A stretch of DNA of 64,000 nucleotides, from the NCBI RefSeq assembly GCF_009857475.1, contig NZ_WWCJ01000009.1:1-64000 (forward strand), read 5' to 3'. Both the position numbers and the translations under genes were made by a program. Shown here piece after piece: positions 20,724 to 32,465 of the stretch. The stretch comes from Pseudoduganella guangdongensis (lineage in GTDB: Bacteria > Pseudomonadota > Gammaproteobacteria > Burkholderiales > Burkholderiaceae_D). Position 1 is the stretch's first letter, and each line of letters begins with the position of its first letter. Below the pieces are notes generated by a model. That model was not told where the DNA came from, made no database searches, and saw only the letters and a list, made by a program, of their open reading frames with translations.

Positions 20724-21302
20724 ATGAAGGTGGACCCAGATCGTGAGCTGGTGGAGCGGGCCCGGGCGGGGGAGCGGACGGCGTTCGACCAGCTGGTGGA
20801 GCGCTACCAGCGCCGGCTGCTGCGCCTGGTGCTGCGGCTGCTGCGCGACCCGGCGGAGGCGGAGGATGTGGTGCAGGAGACCTTCCTCAAGGCGTACCGG
20901 GCCTTGCCGCGCTTTCGCGGCGACGCGGCGTTTTACACCTGGCTGTACCGCATCGCGGTCAACGGTGCGCGCAATGCCATCCTGCGCCGCCGCCAGCGTA
21001 GCGGGCCGCAGCCGATCGTGGCGTCGCAGGCGCCGGCGCCGCCGCCGGAGATCGGCACGCCGGAGTCGATGTTGCTGAGCAAGCAGGTGATGCAGGCCAT
21101 CGACGCGGCGCTGGAAGCCTTGCCCATGGAACTGCGCACGGCCATTGTGCTGCGCGAGATCGAGGGCTTGAGTTATGAGGAAATTGCGCAAATCATGGAA
21201 TGTCCGCTGGGAACCGTGCGCAGCCGTATTTTCCGGGCGCGCGAGGCGATTGCGCGGCGCCTGCGGCCTTTGCTGGATTTGCCGGTCGATCAACGCTGGT
21301 AG
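20724..21302 (+). CDS. rpoE: RNA polymerase sigma-E factor (RpoE/AlgU type)
   Basis: ECF sigma factor of the envelope-stress response. The 192-residue product has region 2 (AFDQLVERYQRRLLRLV; VVQETFLKAYRALPRFRGD; FYTWLYRIAVN) and region 4 (LPMELRTAIVLREIEGLSYEE; CPLGTVRSRIFRAREAI), closely resembling RpoE/AlgU. In relatives it is followed by rseA and rseB, then a DegP-type protease. Here only 331 bp separate it from the protease gene, so both anti-sigma genes are missing from the usual place. Confidence 0.95.
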   Translation: MKVDPDRELVERARAGERTAFDQLVERYQRRLLRLVLRLLRDPAEAEDVVQETFLKAYRALPRFRGDAAFYTWLYRIAVNGARNAILRRRQRSGPQPIVASQAPAPPPEIGTPESMLLSKQVMQAIDAALEALPMELRTAIVLREIEGLSYEEIAQIMECPLGTVRSRIFRAREAIARRLRPLLDLPVDQRW

Positions 21303-21312
21303 GGGAGGGGGC

Positions 21313-21528
21313 ATGATAGTGTTGCCGGATGATGGGGCGCCGCGCGTCGGGGCCCGGGTCAATGCCGTGATCGGGGAGGCGCTGCGGCAGAGCGTGGCCG
21401 ATGCTGTGCCCAGTGCGGGCTTCGCGGCGCGGCTGGCGGCGGCGCTGGACGCGGCGGCGGGCACGGCGGCGGACGCCGCGGGCGGACCGGCGGCGCAGGC
21501 AGTGAAGGCGCTGGCAGCGTCCTCTTGA
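21313..21528 (+). CDS. Small hypothetical protein in the rseA position
   Basis: A 71-residue ORF 10 bp after rpoE, with GGGGAGGGGG as a strong upstream purine tract. The product is Ala-rich and has no transmembrane segment. It has none of the RseA hallmarks (N-terminal sigma-binding MxxLMDGE and a central membrane helix). The stretch PSAGFAARLAAALDAA is reminiscent of soluble anti-sigma tails, but similarity is weak. It could be a remnant of rseA, a new small regulator, or a chance ORF; coding status is unproven. Confidence 0.45.
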   Translation: MIVLPDDGAPRVGARVNAVIGEALRQSVADAVPSAGFAARLAAALDAAAGTAADAAGGPAAQAVKALAASS

Positions 21529-21633
21529 AACGCGAAATGTTGACCGCAACATATCGTCACAAAATCACGCGCCCGTTTTACCCCAAGCTGATTTATATTG
21601 CCTGTACTTCATCTACTTTCACGAAACGCAACC

Positions 21634-23112
21634 ATGAAAAAAACCATGATTTCTGCGCTGGTCCTGAGCGCAGCCTCCCTCGGCCTGCCAGCCGTTGCTG
21701 GTTTCGCGCCCGCTTATGCCGCGGCTCCCGCCGTGGCCGGTTTGCCGGACTTTGCCGACCTCGTTGAACGGGTCGGCCCGGCGGTCGTCAATATCCGTAC
21801 CACCGAGCGCATTACCCAGCGCGACGTGGACGCGGCCGGCCAGGCCGATGAAATGCAGGAATTCCTGCGCCGCTTCTTTGGCGGCCAGATCCCGCGCGGC
21901 CAGACCCCGCGCCGCCGCAACCTGCCCAGCCCGGGCCAGGAAGTGCAGCGCGGCATCGGCTCCGGCTTCGTGGTCTCGGCCGACGGCTATGTGCTGACCA
22001 ATGCCCACGTGGTGGACGGCGCGGACGAGGTGTACGTGACCATGACCGACAAGCGCGAGTTCAAGGCCAAGGTGCTGGGCGCCGATGCGCGCGCCGACGT
22101 GGCGGTGCTGAAGATTGATGCCAGCAAGCTGCCTTACCTGATGGTGGGCGACCCGAACAAGAGCCGGGTGGGCGAGTGGGTGATTGCAATTGGTTCGCCC
22201 TTCAACCTGGAAAGCACGGTGACCTCCGGCATCATCTCGGCCAAGGCGCGCGATACCGGCGACCTGCTGCCCCTGATCCAGAGCGACGTGGCGGTCAATC
22301 CGGGCAACTCGGGCGGCCCGCTGATCAACCTGAAGGGCGAGGTGATCGGCATCAACTCGCAAATCGCCACCCTGTCGGGCGGCTACAACGGCATTTCCTT
22401 CGCCATCCCGATCGACGAAGCCATGCGCGTGGCCGACCAGCTGAAAAAGTCGGGCAAGGTTACCCGCGGCCGCCTGGGCGTCCAGATCGGCGAGCTGAAC
22501 AAGGACGTGGCCGAATCGCTGGGCCTGAAGAACAACAAGGGCGCGGAAGTGACCCTGATCGAGCCGGGCAGCCCGGCCGACAAGGGCGGTCTGCGGGTGG
22601 GCGACGTGGTCCTGAAGTACAACGGCAAGGAGATCGACCGCTTCGCCGACCTGACCCGCATGGTGCTGGGTACGGCGCCGGGCAGCAAAGCCACGCTGAC
22701 CGTGTGGCGCAAGGGCGCGCCGACCGATGTGCTGGTCACGGTGGGCGAGGCTGACCCGGACAATAAGGTGGCCAGCCGTGGCGGCAAGCGCGGCGAGCAG
22801 AAGGGCGGCGCCGCGCCAGCCTCGCCGGCCAATGCGCTGGGCTTTGTGGTGGGCGACCTGACCGCGGCGCAAAAACGCGAACTGGGCGTGAGCGGCGGCG
22901 TCATCGTGGAAGACACCGAGGGCGTGGCGGAGGCGGCCGGCCTGCGCCAGGGCGATATCCTGCTGATGCTGAACAACCAGGACATCCTGGACGCCAAGCA
23001 GTTCAACGCCGCCGTGGCCAAACTGGATCCGAAGCGGGCGGCCGCCGTGCTGGTACGCCGTGGTAACCAGACGCAGCACTTCTCGCTGCGCCCGGCCCCA
23101 GCCGCCAAGTAA
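21634..23112 (+). CDS. degP: Periplasmic serine protease, DegP/MucD family
   Basis: HtrA protease-chaperone that degrades misfolded envelope proteins. The 492-residue product starts with a Sec signal peptide (MKKTMISALVLSAASLGLPA, cleavage near residue 31). The trypsin-like domain has the triad His125 (LTNAHVVDGA), Asp155 (ARADVAVLK) and Ser226 (NPGNSGGPL). Two PDZ domains follow (about 285-375 and 405-490). ATG 21634 is chosen over an upstream TTG because it begins the signal peptide. Location after rpoE fits sigma-E control. Confidence 0.96.
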   Translation: MKKTMISALVLSAASLGLPAVAGFAPAYAAAPAVAGLPDFADLVERVGPAVVNIRTTERITQRDVDAAGQADEMQEFLRRFFGGQIPRGQTPRRRNLPSPGQEVQRGIGSGFVVSADGYVLTNAHVVDGADEVYVTMTDKREFKAKVLGADARADVAVLKIDASKLPYLMVGDPNKSRVGEWVIAIGSPFNLESTVTSGIISAKARDTGDLLPLIQSDVAVNPGNSGGPLINLKGEVIGINSQIATLSGGYNGISFAIPIDEAMRVADQLKKSGKVTRGRLGVQIGELNKDVAESLGLKNNKGAEVTLIEPGSPADKGGLRVGDVVLKYNGKEIDRFADLTRMVLGTAPGSKATLTVWRKGAPTDVLVTVGEADPDNKVASRGGKRGEQKGGAAPASPANALGFVVGDLTAAQKRELGVSGGVIVEDTEGVAEAAGLRQGDILLMLNNQDILDAKQFNAAVAKLDPKRAAAVLVRRGNQTQHFSLRPAPAAK

Positions 23113-23123
23113 GCCGCAGCACC

Positions 23124-23169
23124 CGCCGCCGCGTGCGTGTCGCCCCAGGGCGGCAGGCACGCGGCGGCG
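23124..23169 (+). other. Strong stem-loop after degP
   Basis: CGCCGCCGCGTGC (23124-23136) pairs perfectly with GCACGCGGCGGCG (23157-23169), with further pairing of CGCCC and GGGCG inside the loop. It lies 12 bp after the degP stop. No U-tract follows, so it may be a Rho-assisted end or an mRNA stabiliser. Confidence 0.6.
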
Positions 23170-23258
23170 TTAGGTTGGGGCTTCGCGCCTCGCCTCGGGG
23201 CGCGCTACAATGGCAGCCCGCGCCCGAGGGGGCGCCGACCAACCCGCGTAAGCCCTGA

Positions 23259-23501
23259 ATGCACTTCACCCTTTACTCCCGCTCCTATTGCCACCTGTGC
23301 GAAGACATGCTGACCGCCCTGAACGCACTGCAGACGCCGGACCGGCCGTTCACCGTGGAGGTGGTCGATGTCGACGCCGATGCGGCCCTGGTGGCCCGCT
23401 TTGACGAACTGGTGCCGGTGCTGTTTGCCAGCCTGGACGAGCCGGAGCTGTGCCATTACTTCCTGGACGAGGCCAAAGTGCGGGCCGTGTTGTCGAAATA
23501 A
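23259..23501 (+). CDS. Glutaredoxin-family thiol protein
   Basis: An 80-residue thioredoxin-fold protein starting HFTLYSRSYCHLCEDML, with redox motif Cys-His-Leu-Cys at about residues 11-14. It belongs to the glutaredoxin 2-like group (DUF836). The cis-Pro is in DELVPVLFASL near residue 52. Betaproteobacteria often carry this gene between degP and lepA. Partner and substrate are unknown. Confidence 0.9.
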   Translation: MHFTLYSRSYCHLCEDMLTALNALQTPDRPFTVEVVDVDADAALVARFDELVPVLFASLDEPELCHYFLDEAKVRAVLSK

Positions 23502-23591
23502 TTGCAAAGCTGATATTGTTTCTCCATAAAACCGGCTTTCCCCTCTGAAATCCGGTAAAATGCCGGGGGTTACCCTTGCATTGATTTCCAT

Positions 23592-23615
23592 AAAAAGGCG
23601 CTCAAGCGCCTTTTT
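23592..23615 (+). terminator. Intrinsic terminator (or attenuator) before lepA
   Basis: AAAAAGGCGCT and AGCGCCTTTTT form an 11-bp stem with a 2-base loop, with the T-tract in the descending arm. It ends 23 bp before the lepA start. It can end the glutaredoxin transcript, but a candidate -10 (TAAAAT near 23554) lies upstream of it, so it could instead sit in the lepA leader. Confidence 0.8.
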
Positions 23616-23638
23616 GTTATAGCTCGCTTCGATTTTTA

Positions 23639-25428
<1,790 letters not shown>

Positions 25429-25432
<4 letters not shown>

Positions 25433-26358
25433 CACTGCAATCCATCCTGGGCAATTTCGCATTAATCCTGTTCGTCCTGATGGTGGTGACGGGGATCATT
25501 TGGGTCCTCGATTTGATGGTGTTTGCCAAGCAGCGCCGCGCCGCCGCCGATGCCGCCCTGGCCGAGTACGACGCGCGCCATGCGCGCTCGGCGGCCAAAG
25601 GCATCCGCATGGACGAGCAGGGCAATTCGCGCGCCAAACTGGAAGCGGACATCCTGCGCCAGCCGACCTGGATCGAGTATTCGGGCAGCTTCTTCCCAGT
25701 GATCGCGCTGGTGTTCTTCCTGCGTTCCTTCCTGTGGGAGCCGTTCAAGATCCCATCCTCCTCGATGGTGCCGACCCTGCTGGTGGGCGACCTGATCCTG
25801 GTCAACAAGTACACCTACGGCATCCGCCTGCCGATCCTCAACCAGAAGGTAGTGCAGCTGAACGACCCGCAGCGCGGCGACGTGATGGTGTTCAAGTATC
25901 CGAAGGACATGAGCCAGGATTACATCAAGCGTGTGATCGGCGTGCCGGGTGATAAAATTGTGTATCAAAACAAGCGCTTAACGGTCAATGGTCAGGCGGT
26001 CGGCTATACCGCGATGGAAGACTACCTGGAGGAGGGCACGCTGACCTACCAGAAGCAGTTCACCGAGCAACTGGGCGATGTCCAGCACCGCATTCTGAAT
26101 AACGAGAAAGCGCCGCCGGTGCAGATCGGGCAGGTAGAAGAGAATTATCCGCACCGCGAAGCCTGCACTTTCAATTACGAAGGCTTTTCGTGTGTAGTGC
26201 CTGAAGGAAATTACTTTATGATGGGCGACAATCGGGACAATAGTGCCGACAGCCGTATCTGGGGTTTCGTACCGGACAAAAATATTGTGGGCAAAGCCTT
26301 CTTCGTCTGGATGAACCTGGGTAATTTCAATTTTGAGCGTCTCGGCGGCATCCGCTAA
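25429..26358 (+). CDS. lepB: Signal peptidase I
   Basis: Inner-membrane protease that removes Sec and Tat signal peptides. The 309-residue product has two N-terminal membrane segments (about 8-28 and 84-102). The catalytic Ser is in [14 protein letters not shown] near residue 109 and the catalytic Lys in [12 protein letters not shown] near residue 168. Box [12 protein letters not shown] is near residue 266. The start overlaps lepA by 4 bp. Confidence 0.98.
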
Positions 26359-26379
26359 GCAGACAGGGGGAATAGTTTT

Positions 26380-26760
26380 ATGCACAAGCAGCGTCAACGC
26401 GGTATCAGCCTGGTCGGTCTGATCGTCCTTATCGCCATCCTGGGCGCGATTGGCCTGCTGGGCATGCAAGTGGTCCCCACCTATCTGGAATACCGCGCCA
26501 TCCAGGGCGCCATCGAGCGCGCCAAGAAAGACGGCGCCACCTCGGCCAAGGATATCCAGGACTCCTTCAACAAGAGTGCCGAAGTCGGTTATATCTCGGC
26601 CATTAGCGGCCGCGACCTGCTGATCGAGCGCCAGGGCGGCGAACTGGAAATCAGTTTCGCCTACGAGAAAAAGATCCCCCTGTTCGGCCCGGCCAGCCTG
26701 CTGATGGAATATGAAGGCACGACCGCCAAGGGCGGCGTGAAAAAGAAAGCTGAAGAATAA
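26380..26760 (+). CDS. DUF4845 membrane-anchored protein
   Basis: A 126-residue protein with one N-terminal hydrophobic segment (ISLVGLIVLIAILGAIGLLG) and an extracytoplasmic domain that contains IQGAIERAKKDG and VGYISAISGRDLLIERQGG. The N-terminus resembles a prepilin-like leader (RGISLVGL), but no other pilin feature is present. DUF4845 proteins are typically encoded between lepB and rnc in betaproteobacteria; their function is unknown. The stop is directly followed by the rnc start. Confidence 0.9.
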   Translation: MHKQRQRGISLVGLIVLIAILGAIGLLGMQVVPTYLEYRAIQGAIERAKKDGATSAKDIQDSFNKSAEVGYISAISGRDLLIERQGGELEISFAYEKKIPLFGPASLLMEYEGTTAKGGVKKKAEE

Positions 26761-26763
26761 GTG

Positions 26764-27552
26764 ATGAATTTACAGTTATTGCAAACCAGGTTGGGCTACA
26801 CGTTCCAGGACGCTGGATTGCTCCAGCAGGCCCTGACGCACCGTAGCCACAGTAGTTTGCATAACGAACGTCTGGAATTCCTCGGCGACTCCATCCTCAA
26901 CTGTGTGGTCGCCTCGATTTTGTACGAACGCTTCAATTCCCTCGACGAGGGCGACCTGTCGCGCGTGCGCGCCAACCTGGTCAAGCAGCAATCGCTGTTT
27001 GAAATCGCGCAAAAGCTGGAGCTGTCGCAGTTCCTGCGCCTGGGCGAAGGCGAGCTGAAGTCGGGCGGTTTCCGCCGCCCCTCGATCCTGGCCGATACGC
27101 TGGAAGCGCTGCTGGGCGCAATCTACCTGGATGGCGGCTTCGACCGTGCGGCCGGCGTGGTGCGCGCCTTCTACATCCCGATCCTGGACTCGGTCGACCC
27201 GCAGACCCTGGGCAAGGATGCCAAAACGCTGCTGCAGGAGTTCTTGCAAGCCAAGAAAATTTCCCTGCCGCTGTACAACGTGGTGGCCACCCATGGCGCC
27301 GCGCACAGCCAGGAGTTCGAAATTGAATGCCTGGTGCCCAAGCTGGGCATCCAGGTCTACGGACGCGGCGGCAGCCGCCGCGCCGGCGAACAGGCCGCCG
27401 CCAAGCTGGCGCTGGACGTGGCGGAAGAAGCGTTGAAGAAGGCTCCTGCCGCCGGCCGCAAGCCGCGCCAGCGTTCCGCCCAGCTCAAGTTGGCCGGCAT
27501 CGCCACCGTCCAGGGCGAAACGGCCGCCGACAAGAAGCTCGCCAAACAATAA
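26764..27552 (+). CDS. rnc: Ribonuclease III
   Basis: Double-stranded RNA endonuclease for rRNA and mRNA processing. The 262-residue product has the signature [12 protein letters not shown] near residue 37, with further metal-binding acidic residues in [17 protein letters not shown] near residue 110. The C-terminal double-stranded RNA-binding domain follows ([12 protein letters not shown] onwards). A GTG directly upstream at 26761 is also in frame. A basic tail beyond residue 225 extends the usual length. It is part of the lepA-uvrC operon. Confidence 0.97.
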   Translation: MNLQLLQTRLGYTFQDAGLLQQALTHRSHSSLHNERLEFLGDSILNCVVASILYERFNSLDEGDLSRVRANLVKQQSLFEIAQKLELSQFLRLGEGELKSGGFRRPSILADTLEALLGAIYLDGGFDRAAGVVRAFYIPILDSVDPQTLGKDAKTLLQEFLQAKKISLPLYNVVATHGAAHSQEFEIECLVPKLGIQVYGRGGSRRAGEQAAAKLALDVAEEALKKAPAAGRKPRQRSAQLKLAGIATVQGETAADKKLAKQ

Positions 27553-27568
27553 ACCAATCGAGTTGAAT

Positions 27569-28471
27569 ATGACTACCGCCCCCACCCCCGCCGGCTTCCG
27601 CTGCGGTTATATCGCCATTGTCGGCCGCCCGAACGTGGGCAAGTCGACCCTGATGAACACCCTGATCGGCGCCAAGGTCAGCATTACCTCGCGTAAAGCC
27701 CAGACCACGCGCCACCGCATCACCGGCATCCAGACCGTGAGCGACGCCCAGTTCATCTACGTCGACACCCCGGGCTTCCAGACGCGCCACTCCAATGCGC
27801 TGAACAAGACCCTGAACAAGACGGTGACCAATACCCTGGAATCGTCCGATGTCATCCTGTTCATCGTGGAAGCGGGCACATTCGGCCCGGCCGACGAGCA
27901 AGTGATGAACCTGCTGCCGAAAAACGTGCCGGTACTGCTGGTGATCAACAAATCCGACCGGGTCAAAGACAAGGCCGTGCTGATGCCGTTCGCCCAGCAG
28001 ATTGCCGCCCGCTTCGATTTCGCCGCCATCGTGCCGGTCAGCGCCAAGCTGCGCTTCCAGCTGGACGGCCTGCAAAACGAGATCAAGAAGCACCTGCCGG
28101 AAAACGAGCCGGTGTTCGGCGAAGACGACATTACCGACCGCAGCGAGAAATTCCTGGCCTCGGAAATTGTGCGTGAAAAGCTGTTCCGTTTTGTCGGCGA
28201 CGAACTGCCGTACACCAGCACCGTGCTGATTGAAAAGTTCGAACAGGAAGGCAACCTGCGGCGCATCTTCGCCGCCATCCTGGTCGAGCGCGACGGCCAC
28301 AAGTCCATGATCATTGGCAACAAGGGCGCCCGCCTGAAAGAGGTCAGCACGCAAGCCCGCCTCGACATGGAAAAGCTGTTCGGCGGCCCGGTCTACCTCG
28401 AGATCTGGGTCAAAGTGAAGTCCGGCTGGGCCGACAACGAAGCCGGCCTGCGCGCCTACGGCTACGAGTAA
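27569..28471 (+). CDS. era: GTPase Era
   Basis: Essential GTPase for 16S rRNA maturation and 30S assembly. The 300-residue product has G1 [12 protein letters not shown] near residue 17, G3 DTPGFQTRH near residue 66 and G4 NKSDRVKD near residue 128. A C-terminal KH domain contains [24 protein letters not shown] 27569 is preferred over a TTG two codons upstream. An inverted-repeat element lies 11 bp after its stop. Confidence 0.98.
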   Translation: MTTAPTPAGFRCGYIAIVGRPNVGKSTLMNTLIGAKVSITSRKAQTTRHRITGIQTVSDAQFIYVDTPGFQTRHSNALNKTLNKTVTNTLESSDVILFIVEAGTFGPADEQVMNLLPKNVPVLLVINKSDRVKDKAVLMPFAQQIAARFDFAAIVPVSAKLRFQLDGLQNEIKKHLPENEPVFGEDDITDRSEKFLASEIVREKLFRFVGDELPYTSTVLIEKFEQEGNLRRIFAAILVERDGHKSMIIGNKGARLKEVSTQARLDMEKLFGGPVYLEIWVKVKSGWADNEAGLRAYGYE

Positions 28472-28482
28472 ATGTCCGTCTC

Positions 28483-28550
28483 GGGGTCAGGAAGAAAGGT
28501 GGACAAAATTTGCTGTGGCGGAAGAAATGTCCACTTTTCTTCCTGACCCC
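28483..28550. repeat. Inverted-repeat element C (GGGGTCAGG family) at the recO start
   Basis: Arms at 28483-28505 (GGGGTCAGGAAGAAAGGTGG then ACA) and 28528-28550 (TGTCCACTTTTCTTCCTGAC then CCC) are 23 bp with one mismatch, around a 22-bp centre. The tip GGGGTCAGG and inner GGACA match elements A and B. The element fills the era-recO gap and its right arm is translated as part of recO. Confidence 0.85.
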
Positions 28551-29315
28551 AAAGCGGACATTCCGGCGCAGAAGCGGCGGGCGGTGGGGCAGCAGCGCAC
28601 GGTCGGGACCCGCGTGGCGGGGCAGCCGGCGTTTGTGCTGCATAGCTATCCCTATAAGGAAACTTCGCTCATCATTGAGCTGTTCACGCGCGATTTCGGG
28701 CGCGTGGCGCTGATCGCGAAGGGCGCCAAGCGGCCGCACTCCCAATTGCGCGGGGTACTGCAAACCTTTCAGCCGCTCACTACCGGCTGGGCCGGCAAGA
28801 ATGAACTGCGCACGCTGACCGATGCGGATTGGGTCGGCGGCATGCGTCCGCTGGAAAAGACCGCGCTGCTGTGCGGCTTCTACCTGAACGAATTGCTGGT
28901 CAAGCTGACCGCGCGCGATGATGCGCATCCCAAGCTGTTCGACCATTACGTCTCCACCCTGAACCAGCTGGCGCATAACGAGCCGGCCCCGATCGTGCTG
29001 CGCAAGTTCGAAATGGCTTTGCTGCGCGAAACCGGGGTGGCGGCCGACCTGGTGCGCTGCACGGCCACGCGCACAAAAGTCGAGGCCGATGTACATTATG
29101 TGGTGGATCCCGAACGCGGCCCGCGTCCGGTGCGTGTCGACGATAGCGCGCCGCGCGTCGCCGGCAAGACGCTGCTGGACATGGAGCGCGAGGATTACGC
29201 CGACCCGGCCACGCAGGCGCAAAGCAAGCAGCTGATGCGCTACCTGCTGTCCTGGCACCTTGGCGGCGCGCCATTGAACACGCGCCAGATATTGATCGAT
29301 TTGCTGCAACTTTAA
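28515..29315 (+). CDS. recO: DNA repair protein RecO
   Basis: RecO loads RecA on SSB-coated gaps with RecR. The 266-residue product has the conserved [24 protein letters not shown]-terminal OB domain start (in two pieces, about residues 33-55), then [18 protein letters not shown]. The C-terminal helical domain ends [11 protein letters not shown]. The start is unsettled: GTG 28515 and ATG 28527 both lie inside repeat element C, and GTG 28584 lies after it. About 12 residues before the conserved core are therefore repeat-derived if either upstream start is used. Confidence 0.93.
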   Translation: MAEEMSTFLPDPKADIPAQKRRAVGQQRTVGTRVAGQPAFVLHSYPYKETSLIIELFTRDFGRVALIAKGAKRPHSQLRGVLQTFQPLTTGWAGKNELRTLTDADWVGGMRPLEKTALLCGFYLNELLVKLTARDDAHPKLFDHYVSTLNQLAHNEPAPIVLRKFEMALLRETGVAADLVRCTATRTKVEADVHYVVDPERGPRPVRVDDSAPRVAGKTLLDMEREDYADPATQAQSKQLMRYLLSWHLGGAPLNTRQILIDLLQL

Positions 29316-29324
29316 GAAAAGAAT

Positions 29325-30083
29325 ATGAGCTTCCTGTCTCCTTCCGGCACCGTCATTGACCTCGGCGTGAACATCGACCACGTCGCCACCCTGCGCAACG
29401 CGCGCGGCACCGTGTATCCGGACCCGATCCGTGCTGCGCTGCTGGCCGAACAGGCCGGCGCCGACTGCATTACCCTGCACCTGCGCGAAGACCGCCGCCA
29501 TATCAGGGATGCCGACGTGATCGCGCTGGCGCCGCAACTGGCGACCCGCATGAACCTGGAAGCGGCGGTGACGCAGGAGATGATCGACTTTGCCTGCCGC
29601 ATCAACCCGGCCGACGTGTGCCTGGTGCCGGAAAAGCGCACCGAGATCACCACCGAAGGCGGCCTGGATGTGGTGCGCTTCCATAAGGAAGTGGAAGCGG
29701 CCGTCAAGCAGCTGCAAGCGCAGGGCATCCGCGTCTCCCTCTTCATTGATGCCGACGAGGAGCAGATCAAGGCCGCCGCCGCCGTGGGCGCGCCGGTGAT
29801 CGAGCTGCATACCGGCGCCTATGCCGATGCGGAAGGCGAGGCGCAACTGCGCGAGCTGCAGCGCATCAAGGACGGCGTGCGCTGGGGCGTACAGAACGGA
29901 TTGAAAGTCAACGCCGGCCACGGCCTGCATTACACCAATGTGCAGGCGATTGCCGCCATTCCGGATATCGCGGAACTGAATATCGGCCACGCCATCGTGG
30001 CGCACGCGATCTTCGCCGGCTGGGAGAACGCGGTGCGCGAGATGAAGGCCATCATGGTCTCGACCCGCCTGGCAGCAAAATGA
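29325..30083 (+). CDS. pdxJ: Pyridoxine 5'-phosphate synthase
   Basis: PdxJ condenses 1-deoxyxylulose 5-phosphate with 3-amino-2-oxopropyl phosphate to form pyridoxine phosphate. The 252-residue product has the conserved [17 protein letters not shown] near residue 10, HLREDRRHI near residue 52, [18 protein letters not shown] near residue 100 and GHGLHYTNV near residue 200. It overlaps acpS by 4 bp (ATGA). Confidence 0.98.
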   Translation: MSFLSPSGTVIDLGVNIDHVATLRNARGTVYPDPIRAALLAEQAGADCITLHLREDRRHIRDADVIALAPQLATRMNLEAAVTQEMIDFACRINPADVCLVPEKRTEITTEGGLDVVRFHKEVEAAVKQLQAQGIRVSLFIDADEEQIKAAAAVGAPVIELHTGAYADAEGEAQLRELQRIKDGVRWGVQNGLKVNAGHGLHYTNVQAIAAIPDIAELNIGHAIVAHAIFAGWENAVREMKAIMVSTRLAAK

Positions 30084-30478
30084 TCTACGGCATCGGCACC
30101 GATATTTGCAAAGTGCCACGCATTGCCGCTGCGCTGGAACGCAGCGGCGAGCGATTCGCGCGGCGCATCCTCGGTCCCGAAGAGTTTGCCACCTACCAGC
30201 AGCGCTGCGAGCGCAGTGCCGTGCGCGGCGTGCGCTACGCGGCGACGCGCTTCGCCGCCAAGGAGGCCTTTTCCAAGGCGCTGGGCCTGGGCCTGCGCGC
30301 GCCCATGACCTGGCACACGGCGCAGCTGCTCAATGATGATTTGGGCAAGCCCTACATGGCTTGCAGCGGCGCGCTGGGCGAATTCATGTTGCAGAACGGG
30401 CTGGTGGCCCATATCTCCGTGAGCGATGAAGAGGATTACGCGGTCGCCTACGCGATCGTCGAGCGAGCGAATGACTGA
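30080..30478 (+). CDS. acpS: Holo-ACP synthase
   Basis: 4'-phosphopantetheinyl transferase that activates AcpP (encoded at 18711). The 132-residue product starts [15 protein letters not shown] with the Mg-binding Asp in GTDI. The second motif [13 protein letters not shown] is near residue 56. The C-terminal [18 protein letters not shown] is typical. The uvrC start lies within the last 8 bp. Confidence 0.97.
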   Translation: MIYGIGTDICKVPRIAAALERSGERFARRILGPEEFATYQQRCERSAVRGVRYAATRFAAKEAFSKALGLGLRAPMTWHTAQLLNDDLGKPYMACSGALGEFMLQNGLVAHISVSDEEDYAVAYAIVERAND

Positions 30479-32324
30479 AGAAACCCAAGACCCGCGCGAG
30501 CAGGTGCTGGCCACCGTCGCCAAGCTGCCCAACCTGCCTGGCGTGTACCGCTACTTCGACGCCGAAGACAAGGTGCTTTACGTGGGCAAGGCGCGCGACC
30601 TGAAAAAGCGCGTGTCGAGCTACTTCCAGAAGAACCTGGCCAGTCCGCGCATTGCGCTGATGGTGGAGCGCATCGCGCGCCTGGAAACCAGCGTCACGCG
30701 CAGCGAGGCCGAGGCCCTGATCCTGGAAAACAACCTGATCAAGGCCCTGCAGCCGCGCTACAACATCCTGTTCCGCGACGATAAGAGCTATCCCTACCTC
30801 AAGCTGACGGGCGACGACGTGCCGCGTATGGTGTATTACCGCGGCGCGGTGGACCGCAAGCACCAGTACTTCGGGCCTTTCCCGTCGTCGTGGGCGGTGC
30901 GCGAATCGATGCAGATCCTGCAGAAGGTGTTCATGCTGCGCACCTGCGAGGACAGCGTGTACATGAACCGCACGCGCCCCTGCCTGCTGCACCAGATCGG
31001 CCGCTGCAGCGGCCCGTGCGTGGGCCTGATCGCGCCGGAAGACTATCGCAATGATGTGGACAACGCCGCGCGCTTCCTGCGCGGGCGCCAGTCGGAAGTG
31101 ATGCAGGACCTGGAGCAGAAGATGCTCGCCTACGCCAGCGAGCTGAAATTCGAGCAGGCGGCGGCGGTGCGCAACCAGATCCAGTCGCTGTCCAAAGTGC
31201 TGCACCAGCAATCGATGGAAACCACGGGCGACCAGGACGTCGATATCCTGGCCGTGGTGGTGCAGGGCGGGCGTGCCTGCGTCAACCTGGCCATGGTGCG
31301 CGGCGGGCGCCACCTGGGCGATCGCGCCTATTTCCCGACCCATGTGATGGATGCGGAAATCGTGGCCGAGCGCCCGATCGAACAGGAAGTGTTGTCCGCC
31401 TTCCTGGTCCAGCACTATCCGGACAAATCGATTCCGGGCACGCTGATCCTGAATATCGAATTCGATCAGCCGGAGCTGATCCTCGCGCTGCAGGAGCAGT
31501 GCGGCCACCGCATCCACCTGGTGTTCCAGCCGCAAGGCCAGCGCCGCCAATGGCAGGAGCTGGCGCAGAAGGGCGCCGAGATTTCCTTGGCGCGCCTGCT
31601 GTCCGAGCAAGGTTCACAGCAGGCCCGCACGCGCGCCCTGGCCGAGGTGCTGGGCCTGGAGAACGAGGACCTGGATACCTTGCGCGTGGAGTGCTTCGAC
31701 ATCTCGCACACCGCCGGCGAAGCGACGCAGGCTTCCTGCGTGGTGTTCCACCACCACGCCATGCAGAACGGCGAGTATCGCCGTTACAACATCAACGACA
31801 TTACGCCCGGCGATGACTACGCCGCCATGCGCCAGGTGCTGACGCGCCGCTATGAAAAGGTGGCCGGCGGCGACGGCGTGATGCCGGATGTGGTGCTGAT
31901 CGACGGCGGCAAAGGCCAGGTGGAAATGGCGCGCCAGGTGTTTGTTGAGCTTGGCCTGGACATCAGCCTGATTGTCGGCGTGGCGAAAGGCGAGGGCAGG
32001 CGGGTGGGCCTGGAAACCCTGGTCTTCGTCGATGGCCGCGCGCCGCAGGAGCTGGGCAAGGAATCGGCGGCGCTGATGCTGGTGGCCATGATCCGCGACG
32101 AAGCACACCGTTTCGCCATCACCGGCATGCGCGCCAAGCGTGCCAAAGCCCGCCAGACCTCGCGCTTGGAGGAGATTGAAGGCATCGGCGCGAAACGGCG
32201 CCAGAAGCTGCTGGCGCGCTTTGGCGGCCTGAAAGGCGTGATGAACGCCAGTGTGGAAGATCTGAAATCCGTTGAAGGTATTTCGGACACGCTGGCGGAA
32301 GAGATTTACCGGCAGCTGCACTGA
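30471..32324 (+). CDS. uvrC: UvrABC excinuclease subunit C
   Basis: Makes both incisions in nucleotide excision repair. The 617-residue product has a GIY-YIG domain ([20 protein letters not shown] near residue 18) and a UVR motif ([23 protein letters not shown] in two halves near residue 208). The RNase H-like endonuclease domain has [10 protein letters not shown] near residue 408. Tandem helix-hairpin-helix motifs close the protein. Start ATG 30471 overlaps acpS by 8 bp; an upstream in-frame ATG at 30426 gives an atypical leader. Confidence 0.98.
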   Translation: MTEETQDPREQVLATVAKLPNLPGVYRYFDAEDKVLYVGKARDLKKRVSSYFQKNLASPRIALMVERIARLETSVTRSEAEALILENNLIKALQPRYNILFRDDKSYPYLKLTGDDVPRMVYYRGAVDRKHQYFGPFPSSWAVRESMQILQKVFMLRTCEDSVYMNRTRPCLLHQIGRCSGPCVGLIAPEDYRNDVDNAARFLRGRQSEVMQDLEQKMLAYASELKFEQAAAVRNQIQSLSKVLHQQSMETTGDQDVDILAVVVQGGRACVNLAMVRGGRHLGDRAYFPTHVMDAEIVAERPIEQEVLSAFLVQHYPDKSIPGTLILNIEFDQPELILALQEQCGHRIHLVFQPQGQRRQWQELAQKGAEISLARLLSEQGSQQARTRALAEVLGLENEDLDTLRVECFDISHTAGEATQASCVVFHHHAMQNGEYRRYNINDITPGDDYAAMRQVLTRRYEKVAGGDGVMPDVVLIDGGKGQVEMARQVFVELGLDISLIVGVAKGEGRRVGLETLVFVDGRAPQELGKESAALMLVAMIRDEAHRFAITGMRAKRAKARQTSRLEEIEGIGAKRRQKLLARFGGLKGVMNASVEDLKSVEGISDTLAEEIYRQLH

Positions 32325-32333
32325 GAGCCGCTA

Positions 32334-32382
32334 AACCGGGAGAAGGTGCCGGCCCTTTGGGCCGTACCCTGGTATCCCGGTT
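32334..32382 (+). other. Two-level stem-loop between uvrC and pgsA
   Basis: AACCGGGA (32334-32341) pairs with TCCCGGTT (32375-32382). Inside, CGGCCC (32350-32355) pairs with GGGCCG (32359-32364) around a TTT loop, with flanking GGT and ACC also pairing. No T-run follows, so it is not a standard terminator. Its role is unknown. Confidence 0.6.
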
Positions 32383-32465
32383 CAAAGGTTTTCAAGCCAA
32401 ACTGGCCTAACGCGCCCCGCCGTTATACACTAGCGGCGCGTCATTACAATTCTTATACACCGCAT

